Source: Thermodesulfobacteriota bacterium
Lineage (GTDB): Bacteria > Desulfobacterota > DSM-4660 > Desulfatiglandales > Desulfatiglandaceae
Assembly: GCA_028278625.1 (NCBI GenBank)
Contig: JANQDY010000034.1
Location: 1-14,277 of the forward strand
Length of the DNA: 14,277 nucleotides
Reading direction: 5' to 3'
Of this stretch, positions 7,544-13,443 are shown piece by piece (position 1 is the first letter of the stretch; every line of letters begins with the position of its first letter). The notes beneath the pieces are model-generated. The model ran no database searches and was not told the DNA's origin. It saw only the letters and a list, made by a program, of their open reading frames with translations. The position numbers and the translations under genes are program-made.

Positions 7544-8539
7544 TTACCGGACCCCCAGGGTCGATTCAAGGGTTTTCATGTTTTGACGCATGACCGTTTC
7601 GTAATAGGTGAGCGGCGCATCTTCAGGACCGCTGGCAACCGGGTCCAACATGGCGGTGGGAATACCGGTTTCCTTGGACAGGGTTTTGCCGATCTTTTCC
7701 GGGTATTGCGGTTCTGTAAAGATCGCTCCAGCACCCTTTTCTTTCATTGTTTTGGCAAGATGTCTCATTCCTGCAGCAGAGGGCGCCTGGCCATGGGGCA
7801 GCATAACTGCAACGATCTCAAGCCCCATGTCCCGCGCCAGGTAATCAAATACGCCGTGCGGCTGGGCGATGCGGTTGTTTTTAAGGCGATTGCCAAGGGC
7901 GGCCATTTCCTCGGCCAGCTTGTTCATGGCTTCTGCATAGACCCGGGCGTTTTTAAAATAGGTTGCCGCACCATCCGGATCGAGTTTGGATAGTTCTGCC
8001 GCGATGTTCATGGCAAGTTTGGCCGTCATGCGGGGGCTGACAAAGAGGTGTGGATTGACGTCGTGATGATGGTGGTGATGACCGTGCTCATGGTGGCGAT
8101 CACCATGCACCTTTTCATGATCAGCTGTTTTGGCATGTCCGTGGTCATGTTCACACGCTCCGAAAGACTCAAGCGTGTCCCTAATTCCTACTGAGCTGTC
8201 GACAACTTCTATGTTCGGATTGGCTTTTTTCACCGGGGCTCCAATAAATTCCTCCATACCAAGCCCATTTATAACAAGAATGTCGGCCTTTGCAAGCTTC
8301 TTCATGTCCTGGGGTGTCAGCGTGTAGTCGTGTGGACAACCGAGTTGACTTGGCAGCATGATATCGACCTTCATCCGGTCTCGTCCCTCGGTCACATTGC
8401 GCACGATCTGATAAATGGGGAAAGTCGTTGAAAGAACGGAGAGATTTCTTTCGTCTGCCATCCCAAGTGACGAGAATAACGACGAACCCACAATAAAGAA
8501 GATCGGTAGAGTCCATACAACAGCCAGTTTCTTTTTCAT
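7544..8539 (-). CDS. znuA: Periplasmic zinc-binding protein ZnuA
   Basis: This 331-residue cluster A-I solute-binding protein captures Zn2+ in the periplasm for ZnuBC. The start at ATG 8539 has a perfect TAAGGAGG seven bases upstream and a signal peptide (MKKKLAVVWTLPIFFIVGSS onward, ending near GMA-DERN). An in-frame extension to 8650 runs through the operators and is rejected. The zinc ligands expected of the family are His70 (GCPHDYTLTP), His164 (DVNPHLFVSP) and His228 (AQPHGVFDY), with a fourth position around residues 277-281 (TEPQYPE). A loop at 129-160 has 14 His, including six in a row, plus several Asp/Glu. This is the charged His loop that marks zinc (as opposed to manganese) members. 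It is the first gene of the five-gene minus-strand operon. Confidence 0.94.
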   Translation of the reverse strand: MKKKLAVVWTLPIFFIVGSSLFSSLGMADERNLSVLSTTFPIYQIVRNVTEGRDRMKVDIMLPSQLGCPHDYTLTPQDMKKLAKADILVINGLGMEEFIGAPVKKANPNIEVVDSSVGIRDTLESFGACEHDHGHAKTADHEKVHGDRHHEHGHHHHHHDVNPHLFVSPRMTAKLAMNIAAELSKLDPDGAATYFKNARVYAEAMNKLAEEMAALGNRLKNNRIAQPHGVFDYLARDMGLEIVAVMLPHGQAPSAAGMRHLAKTMKEKGAGAIFTEPQYPEKIGKTLSKETGIPTAMLDPVASGPEDAPLTYYETVMRQNMKTLESTLGVR

Positions 8540-8562
8540 GATTGTCCTCCTTATTGTGATTA

Positions 8563-8586
8563 TTAATGCAAATATGTTCGCAATAA
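8563..8586. promoter_or_regulatory. Predicted Zur/Fur-family operator A (znuA promoter)
   Basis: The site is an inverted repeat TTAATGCAA, six bases, TCGCAATAA, with seven of nine positions matching between arms. It overlaps the znuA -10 element and covers the expected start site. That is the position for repression by a metal-loaded Fur-family protein. The spacing and half-site (TTAWTGCRA) are the same as at 8614 and 10272. Confidence 0.75.
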
Positions 8587-8611
8587 TATGTTCGGCGCGC
8601 CCCTCTGTCAA
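8583..8611 (-). promoter_or_regulatory. znuA operon promoter (sigma-70 type)
   Basis: On the minus strand, TTGACA (8611-8606) and TATTAT (8588-8583) are separated by 17 bases, so 11 of 12 positions match consensus. The start would fall near 8576, about 37 bases before the znuA ATG. Operator A overlaps the -10, and operator B lies just upstream of the -35. Confidence 0.75.
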
Positions 8612-8613
8612 GC

Positions 8614-8637
8614 TTATTGCAATATGACTTGCAATAA
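8614..8637. promoter_or_regulatory. Predicted Zur/Fur-family operator B (zur side)
   Basis: This is a perfect inverted repeat, TTATTGCAA (8614-8622), six bases, TTGCAATAA (8629-8637). It lies 51 bases from operator A, between the two divergent promoters. Its right arm contains the predicted -35 of the regulator gene, so it could serve autoregulation as well as znuA control. Confidence 0.8.
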
Positions 8638-8657
8638 CGGCGGTTCTCATCTATTAA
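8629..8657 (+). promoter_or_regulatory. Possible promoter of the Fur-family regulator
   Basis: TTGCAA (8629-8634) and TATTAA (8652-8657) are 17 bases apart. The -35 lies inside operator B. This is weaker than the divergent znuA promoter, and no better pair is seen before the GTG at 8689. Confidence 0.45.
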
Positions 8658-8688
8658 TGAAGGTGAGCCCGTTAAGTGAGTTGGAAAA

Positions 8689-9069
8689 GTGAAGCGAAAC
8701 ACACCGCAGAAAAAGGCCATCGAGCTGGTCTTTCGAAAACACGACAGGCCCTTGAGAGTGGATGAAATCCTCAAGAAGGGACGTGAACTGGTGACATCTC
8801 TCAACCAGGCAACAGTTTATCGGAACCTGAAAAATCTGGTGGATGACGGCTGGCTGAAACGGGTCAATCACCCATCACAGGGAATCTTGTATGAACGAAG
8901 CGGAAAGGGCCATCACCACCATTTCCATTGCCGTGCCTGCAACCGCGCCTTTGAGCTTCCGGGTTGCGCCCTGAAAGAGGATAACGCATTACCCGAGGGG
9001 TTTATTGTGGAAGGCCACGAGGTCTTTTTTTCCGGCCTTTGTCCTGCCTGTGGCATGGCGACGCGGTAA
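8689..9069 (+). CDS. zur: Fur-family metal regulator, probably Zur
   Basis: This 126-residue DNA-binding repressor has a winged-helix N-terminal domain ([24 protein letters not shown]) with the recognition helix [18 protein letters not shown] at 39-56. The C-terminal metal-binding half has a HHHHFHC cluster (75-81). Two CxxC pairs, Cys81/Cys84 and Cys118/Cys121, form the structural zinc site seen in Fur/Zur/PerR proteins. It starts at GTG 8689; an in-frame TGA at 8677 rules out a longer form, and the ribosome site is weak. It is shorter than E. coli Fur (148). Its position divergent from znuA, with 9-6-9 palindromes between, supports zinc sensing, but Fur-family metal choice cannot be proved from sequence. 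When zinc is replete it would repress znuACB, possibly itself, and probably the gene at 10363. Confidence 0.8.
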   Translation: MKRNTPQKKAIELVFRKHDRPLRVDEILKKGRELVTSLNQATVYRNLKNLVDDGWLKRVNHPSQGILYERSGKGHHHHFHCRACNRAFELPGCALKEDNALPEGFIVEGHEVFFSGLCPACGMATR

Positions 9070-9249
9070 GCTCTTCGTCTCATCGATGTGTCAGGTACTT
9101 CAACTGATAGAATATCGCTTTCTTCTAGCTTGAGCAGCGAAGTATAAAATGCAACGGCTTTGTTTCAATGATTTCATTCCGGATATCGAGCGTGGTTTTC
9201 AACCGAAAAATGGTGAATTGCCAGAACTGCTGATGTGAGGACCGTTGAC

Positions 9250-9999
9250 ATGACGAATCTGGTCGCATTCAAAATCATTGCTGCAGCCATTATATTCATC
9301 GTCTCGCTGATTGCTGCCTATTTTCCCTTCTATCGCAAATACTCCACCAGCAAACCACCGGAATTGCCTGGCGGCGAATCCCTGGCGTCAGGGGTTTTCT
9401 TCGGGGCCGGACTGATTCATATGCTGCCCGATGCGGACAATGCTTTTCACCGGCTTGGGTATAGCTATCCATATGCTTTCCTGCTGGCGGCTGTGACCTT
9501 TCTATTGCTTTTGCTACTGGAACATGTGAGTGTCAAAATCAAAGCGGAAAACCACAATGGTTTTGCCTATCTGGCCCTGGTACTATTCTCCATCCATGCT
9601 TTTCTGGCCGGAGCAACGGTGGGACTTTCCGGCAACCTGGCCATGGCGATCATTGTCTTTTTGGCCATTCTCGCCCATAAATGGGCAGCCAGTTTTGCTT
9701 TGGCGGTTAAACTGAGCCGAAGCAGCATTCCGATGATCTGGGCATGGTTGTTGTTTCTCCTTTTCGCGTTGATGGTACCATCCGGTATTGTGATTGGTAG
9801 CGAAGTAATAACCCATATTCACAGCATGCCGATTCTTGAGCCGTTGTTTCTGGGCCTGGCGGCGGGAACATTTCTCTATCTGGGGACATTGCATGAGTTT
9901 AGACATTCCGTCATGATATATCGTTGTGGCGATTACCGGCTATATGCTTACATGCTCACCGGATTCTTCCTTATGGCAGTAGTGGCGATCTGGACCTGA
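9250..9999 (+). CDS. ZIP-family divalent metal (zinc) transporter, ZIPI/II-like
   Basis: This 249-residue integral membrane protein has about eight hydrophobic segments. I chose ATG 9250 because GAGGA (9237-9241) lies eight bases upstream; the GTG at 9235 is in frame but its own site would be missing. The metal path shows LIHMLPDA (55-62, His57), SIHAFLAGATVGL in TM4 (114-126, His116) and HKWAASFAL in TM5 (143-151, His143). GTLHEFRH (212-219) comes later. The TM5 pattern HK, in place of the HExP of E. coli ZupT, with MVPSGIVIG in TM6, resembles the ZIPI/II group best known from eukaryotic ZIP1-3. It would bring Zn2+ inward. It follows zur on the same strand after a 180-base gap that holds no clear operator, so control by Zur is not shown here. 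Confidence 0.85.
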   Translation: MTNLVAFKIIAAAIIFIVSLIAAYFPFYRKYSTSKPPELPGGESLASGVFFGAGLIHMLPDADNAFHRLGYSYPYAFLLAAVTFLLLLLLEHVSVKIKAENHNGFAYLALVLFSIHAFLAGATVGLSGNLAMAIIVFLAILAHKWAASFALAVKLSRSSIPMIWAWLLFLLFALMVPSGIVIGSEVITHIHSMPILEPLFLGLAAGTFLYLGTLHEFRHSVMIYRCGDYRLYAYMLTGFFLMAVVAIWT

Positions 10000-10236
10000 A
10001 AACTGAACGCAAGACGGCTGGTCGTAGGCTTAAAGGCCGCCCAAGACGCCGACAGAGGGCCACCCTCGATAAATATATCCCTCCCAGCGAACCATGCTGG
10101 CCCCAGGTCCATACTCGAATAAACCTCTTTAGAGCGTACCCTTTGTATTGATCTCGATGTCAGTCATACCCCCTAAAAGGCAGGGGGAATATCCATGTAA
10201 ACCAACCGCGGAAAACGTATGATATCATCAAAGCGC

Positions 10237-10266
10237 TTGACACAGGTTGATTTCCGATTGTATGTT
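10237..10266 (+). promoter_or_regulatory. Promoter of the SlyD-like gene
   Basis: A perfect TTGACA (10237-10242) is followed after 18 bases by TATGTT (10261-10266). The transcript would start near 10273, inside the operator at 10272-10295, leaving a leader of about 90 bases. Confidence 0.6.
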
Positions 10267-10271
10267 AAATG

Positions 10272-10295
10272 CTAATGCGAATGCAATTGCATTAA
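10272..10295. promoter_or_regulatory. Predicted Zur/Fur-family operator C
   Basis: The half-site CTAATGCGA (10272-10280), six bases, then TTGCATTAA (10287-10295) form a 9-6-9 inverted repeat with seven of nine arm matches. It fits the same TTAWTGCRA half-site as the two operators at znuA, 1.6 kb away. The centre also contains the short perfect palindrome AATGCAATTGCATT (10280-10293). It covers the predicted transcription start. Confidence 0.65.
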
Positions 10296-10362
10296 TACCG
10301 CTGCTTCATAAACGAAATCGGTATAACAGCACAATCAGAATTTAGTCCTCAAGGAGGGGTAA

Positions 10363-10728
10363 ATGGACCCCAATAGACATGCTGTGGGACCTCTGTTCAA
10401 GGTAGATCTTGATGTGTGTGACGGCAGTGGGACGCTGAAACTCGGCCGGGTGGAGTGGATCGTCGGGCTGGACAGGCAGGGCCTGACGCCTTTCGAGGAG
10501 CGACTTATAGGGATGCGAACCGGAGATGAGGTAGCGATAGACACCTCCGGTGTCGCGACCGACGAGGAGTTCGGCCCGCTGGGCTGCACCATGGCTTCCC
10601 ATGCGTCGACCGCCGACGGCCGCATCACTGTCCGCATCGTCGCGGTCGTCCCGGCCGAAAGCCGGGAGGTGATCAAGTGGCTTGCTGACCAGTCGGCATG
10701 CGGCGGATGCGGATGCTGCGGGCACTAG
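10363..10728 (+). CDS. Short SlyD/FKBP-like protein with Cys-rich metal-binding tail
   Basis: This 121-residue protein has a strong AAGGAGGGG ribosome site. The core resembles an FKBP-type peptidyl-prolyl isomerase of the SlyD kind: opening strands (LFKVDLDVCDGSG), then VGLDRQGLTPFEERLIGMRTGDEV (35-57), comparable to the family's G..L...E.AL.GM..GD segment, and a closing strand DGRITVRIVAVV (85-96). It seems too short to hold the SlyD insert-in-flap chaperone domain. The last nine residues, CGGCGCCGH (113-121), give four Cys and a His. SlyD proteins also end in a metal-binding Cys/His tail, but theirs is longer. No signal peptide is seen, so it is probably cytoplasmic. The upstream Zur-like operator suggests production under zinc shortage. 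It might store, deliver or scavenge zinc, or feed a zinc enzyme such as the next gene's product; that role is inference. Confidence 0.6.
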   Translation: MDPNRHAVGPLFKVDLDVCDGSGTLKLGRVEWIVGLDRQGLTPFEERLIGMRTGDEVAIDTSGVATDEEFGPLGCTMASHASTADGRITVRIVAVVPAESREVIKWLADQSACGGCGCCGH

Positions 10729-11118
10729 AAAAAACCGTCACACTCTTTCCCCCGAAAGTGTCGGACATTGAACGGATATGATTTCAGCGACGAATTGCAA
10801 AGTGGCGGCAGGAGAGGTGTGTCTGAAATACACAAAAGACGGGGTTCTGACAGGTTCGGAGGACACATCTGTGGTTTGTTGAGCGGTTTCGGCTCAACTT
10901 CGATCCTTCGGATCAATCCCCCACATCGAAAATGGATAAATTGGGGTGCGGTAAAATCCATTGGGGACTTTTACCGCCTAAGTCGGGTTCAGCCGAGTAT
11001 CCGCAACGGGGGTAATCCGTGCCTGAGCGCATGGGGCCCCTTATGGCCAGCTTATGGGGCCTGCCTGAGCAGGCCGTGATTACTCAGGATTAACAGATCA
11101 GAAAGGAGAGTCAGATCC
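10729..11118 (+). promoter_or_regulatory. Gene-free, hairpin-rich leader ahead of the MtaA-like gene
   Basis: This 390-base stretch has no credible gene but several perfect inverted repeats. GTTGAGC/GCTCAAC pairs at 10878-10884 with 10892-10898. GATCC/GGATC pairs at 10902-10906 with 10910-10914. GCGGTAAAA/TTTTACCGC pairs at 10948-10956 with 10969-10977. GGCCTGC/GCAGGCC pairs at 11058-11064 with 11069-11075, with a CTGA loop. GTAATC (11012-11017) can pair with GATTAC (11078-11083), while CCTGAG (11022-11027) can pair with CTCAGG (11083-11088); the two long-range pairings share one base. No T-run follows the last stem, so control of translation or a processed RNA fits better than a classic terminator. 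I recognise no known riboswitch core. Confidence 0.4.
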
Positions 11119-12174
11119 ATGTCACAGTTAACCGGTAAAGAACGCGTATTGAATTGTATAGCAAAAAAACCCGTGGACACCATGCCCTTTTTTAGCGGAA
11201 TGGGGATGGTATTGATGCCCGCCATTAACGAACTGGGTTACAAATTCCCCCAGGTGCATTCCGATGCCGAAAAAATGGCCAAGTCCGCTGTAATGACCAG
11301 TAAAATGTACGGCTTCGACTCCGTGGTGGTCCCCTACGACATGACCTGTGAATCCCAGGCCGTGGGCAACGAAATCAGCCTGTACGAGGATTCCATTGAT
11401 ATCCTCTATCCGACGATTCCGGAAAAGATCTGGAAAACCATGGACGAGCTGGAGTTCCCCGACAACATCACCGAACTCGGCCGCATTCCCATGGTGTGCG
11501 AGGCCATCAAGATCGCCAAGCAGGAGGCCCCCGATCTGGCCATAGGAAGTTGGGTTCTGGGTCCGTTTACCATGGCGGGCCAGCTCCTGGAACTGGACCT
11601 GCTGCTCAAGGGGGTCTTCAAGCAGAAAAAGTTGGTAGAACAATCTCTTGACCGAATCACCGATATGCTCATCAAGGTCAGCAGGGCCTACATCGACGCG
11701 GGCTGTGATTATATGACCCTGCGCGAAATGGCCACCGGTACGGACCTGATCAGCCCCAGAACCTGGAAAAAGATGATTCAGCCGCGGGTCAAAAAGATCC
11801 TCGACGCCTGGGGAGATACTCCCAAGATTCTCCACATCTGCGGTTCCACCGACCTGATCGTGGACATGATGAACGAATGCGGTGCCGATGCCCTGAGTTT
11901 CGACGTCAAAAACAACCTGCTGGAAACCCGCGAAAAGGTCGGCGACGATATGCTGGTATTCGGCAACTTCGACGTGTTCGAACTGCCCTGTAAGGAGGAG
12001 ACCACGGTGGAAGAGGCCGTCGAAGCCATGAAGGTGAACATTGACGGCAAGGTGGACGCGGTGTGGCCCGGCTGTGACCTTTGGCCCGACATCAAGGAAG
12101 AGAACATGAAAGCGATCGTCCAGACCGTAAGGGAATACGGCAAAAAAGCCAGTCCAGCTCTGGGGCGCCTTTAA
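11119..12174 (+). CDS. MtaA/CmuA-type (uroporphyrinogen decarboxylase family) zinc-dependent methyltransferase
   Basis: This 351-residue TIM-barrel protein has AAGGAGAG 11 bases upstream of its ATG. The family includes uroporphyrinogen decarboxylase and methylcobamide:coenzyme M methyltransferases. Here the methyltransferase branch is indicated by a zinc triad: His239 and Cys241 in ILHICGSTD, and Cys319 in VWPGCDLWP. True UroD lacks this pattern, and its N-terminal substrate motif is not seen. Such enzymes move a methyl group from a corrinoid protein to a thiol or other acceptor, and the zinc activates the thiol. No corrinoid protein is adjacent, so the substrate is open. It may share a transcript with the SlyD-like gene 390 bases upstream. 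A zinc enzyme just after a predicted zinc-starvation gene may be coincidence or a delivery pair. Confidence 0.8.
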   Translation: MSQLTGKERVLNCIAKKPVDTMPFFSGMGMVLMPAINELGYKFPQVHSDAEKMAKSAVMTSKMYGFDSVVVPYDMTCESQAVGNEISLYEDSIDILYPTIPEKIWKTMDELEFPDNITELGRIPMVCEAIKIAKQEAPDLAIGSWVLGPFTMAGQLLELDLLLKGVFKQKKLVEQSLDRITDMLIKVSRAYIDAGCDYMTLREMATGTDLISPRTWKKMIQPRVKKILDAWGDTPKILHICGSTDLIVDMMNECGADALSFDVKNNLLETREKVGDDMLVFGNFDVFELPCKEETTVEEAVEAMKVNIDGKVDAVWPGCDLWPDIKEENMKAIVQTVREYGKKASPALGRL

Positions 12175-12287
12175 GAAATTGATGTGGTCAGAAATTCAGA
12201 AGCCTGATGACCTTGGTCACACCACGACCCTAGGTCCTAGCTCCCCCAACGGCGGCCTTTTGAGAGGGTCTTCAATTTATTGTTTCT

Positions 12288-12434
12288 ATGGGTTTAACGA
12301 CGACACAGATTGCCAACGCCACCGAGCCGGGCCCGGTGATGGTGATCATTGCGCCCCAAAAATACTTCTTGCAGCAAATTGGCAAGGGCCTTGTGGATGT
12401 TCATGTCATGGTCCCGCTCAGCGCCTTTTGCTGA
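12288..12434 (+). pseudogene. N-terminal scrap of a second ZnuA-like zinc-binding protein
   Basis: The 48-residue frame reads as the end of a signal peptide (MGLTTTQIANATE), then VMVIIAPQKYFLQQIGKG and VDVHVMVPLSA. This is the first beta strand and following helix of metal-binding cluster A-I proteins, up to the MVP segment that normally precedes the first zinc His. It ends at TGA 12432-12434 just where that His would come. The sequence differs from the znuA at 7544, so it comes from a second copy of a different subgroup. Translation could start at ATG 12288, but I see no good ribosome site. The product would be useless as a transporter part. Confidence 0.65.
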
Positions 12435-12626
12435 TTGGTCCGCAACGATCATCATGAGCCGCACCCGCATTTCTACTGTACGAACTGCGGGCAGATGGAC
12501 TTCCTGATTCCGGAAAGCCTGAATGTCGATACCAACCGGCTCTGGAAGGCCTTTTCGGGTCAGATCGACAGTGTGGAAGTTCGGGTTGACGGAATCTGTA
12601 AGAATTGCTTGCGACAAAGGAATTAG
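12435..12626 (+). pseudogene. C-terminal scrap of a Fur/Zur-family regulator
   Basis: In the same frame as the ZnuA scrap and directly after its stop comes a Fur C-terminal domain: HHEPHPHFYCTNCGQMDFL, then VEVRVDGICKNCLRQRN. The two CxxC pairs of the structural zinc site and the HxHFYC entry are intact, but the whole DNA-binding half is missing. No start codon with a ribosome site precedes it. A deletion with one end in a znuA-like gene and the other in a fur-like gene would produce this junction. It differs from the full regulator at 8689 and ends with TAG at 12624-12626. Confidence 0.7.
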
Positions 12627-12688
12627 AGCAGAGGCGCAGATTGAACTGGACAGCCTAACACGGCTTTGAGATAAGAAAGGGAAGAAAG

Positions 12689-13012
12689 ATGTGCCACCGA
12701 TGCGATGCTCCGGACAGAAAGTATTTTGTTAGGGATCGGCTCACGGAACTGTTGGTTTGCGAAGTCTGCGGTTTTGCCGTTGCCGATCATTCAAGCTCAG
12801 GCTACCGCAAAGGCGAATACATTTGGCGTCTGAACTCCGACTGGCCGGTTTTCCATTCCTTTGACGAACTCACCCGGCAGGTCTTTGTCCATAATCAGGT
12901 CCGTCTGCCGCCTTGCCGGCCGGAGCCCAACATTCCCTCCCGACTGCTCACCATAGCTTTTGACTTGTTGGGCGGGGCCGATCTATCGAAGCCGAACGAC
13001 TTAAGGGAATAA
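12689..13012 (+). CDS. Small zinc-ribbon protein of unknown function
   Basis: This is a 107-residue protein; AAAGGGAAG lies just upstream of ATG 12689. It begins with two CxxC knuckles, Cys2/Cys5 (MCHRCDAP) and Cys24/Cys27 (LLVCEVCGF), 18 residues apart, which should hold one zinc ion. The rest (YRKGEYIWRLNSDWPVFHSF, later PPCRPEPNIPSRLLTIAFDL) matches no family I know. No signal peptide or membrane segment is visible. It sits in debris between broken zinc genes and an insertion sequence. It could be a cytoplasmic metal-dependent adaptor or regulator, but nothing in the sequence tells. Start, stop and ribosome site make it a believable gene. Confidence 0.6.
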   Translation: MCHRCDAPDRKYFVRDRLTELLVCEVCGFAVADHSSSGYRKGEYIWRLNSDWPVFHSFDELTRQVFVHNQVRLPPCRPEPNIPSRLLTIAFDLLGGADLSKPNDLRE

Positions 13013-13443
13013 GCTCTGCGACACGCCGATGGTAGCTTTCAGGAAAAGCGAAAAAGCAAAAAAATAGGCCGGGGAAATATTACAATTCAATATCTTGTAA
13101 ACATGAAAAAGTAGATGATTTGGCATATTAGCCACATACACCCGCTATCAGATGCGGCGAAAATCGTGCCGCACGGGAATTGCGCTGATTTCTTTTGAAC
13201 GTAAGGCGTATTGCAGGTTTCGGGAGTGACCAATATTTTGGGGTTCTTTATGGAAACCCATCATATTTGAAGGCTAATTTCGGACAGCCAATTCACGACC
13301 AGAAAATCCATTCGATCCAGATATTCACAGGGCTTTTCGGCCGCCAATATTTATGGAGTTTGTCAAGGCGTACCAGGTGATGCAATGTTATAATTGAGCC
13401 AAAGTCCACGGGCTGCATTTATTATGAAAGTAGAATCTAGTGT
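13013..13443. other. Gene-free stretch before the insertion sequence
   Basis: I see no gene. Two inverted repeats stand out. TTACAA and TTGTAA (13080-13085 and 13095-13100) are nine bases apart. A nested hairpin has CCCG/CGGG (13141-13144 with 13174-13177) around TGCGGC/GCCGCA (13153-13158 with 13168-13173). No T-run follows, so neither is a standard terminator. The left end of the IS630-like element should lie in the last bases, near 13435-13443, but without the other end I cannot fix its inverted repeat. Confidence 0.4.

Larger units (their letters stand above)
10000..10362 (+). other. Intergenic control region between the ZIP and SlyD-like genes
   Basis: No gene is seen in this stretch. 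From 10000 to about 10160 I find nothing recognisable. A CCCCCT/AGGGGG hairpin (10169-10174 with 10182-10187, seven-base loop) could end the ZIP transcript, but no T-run follows. A promoter and a Zur-like operator (listed separately) fill 10237-10295. AAGGAGGGG (10350-10358) lies four bases before the next ATG. Confidence 0.6.

Noticed and set aside
9146..9170. Possible Zur site before the ZIP gene (AAAATGCAA)
   Set aside because: Only one half-site is present; the expected mirror arm six bases away does not match.
10169..10187. CCCCCT/AGGGGG hairpin as a terminator
   Set aside because: The stem is good, but no T-run follows, so rho-independent termination is not supported.
10768..11079. Open frame within the MtaA leader
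   Set aside because: It has no ribosome site or domain; the stretch is better explained by its inverted repeats.
10729..11118. Cobalamin riboswitch
   Set aside because: Considered because MtaA-type enzymes use corrinoids, but the conserved GCCACTG core is not found in this stretch.
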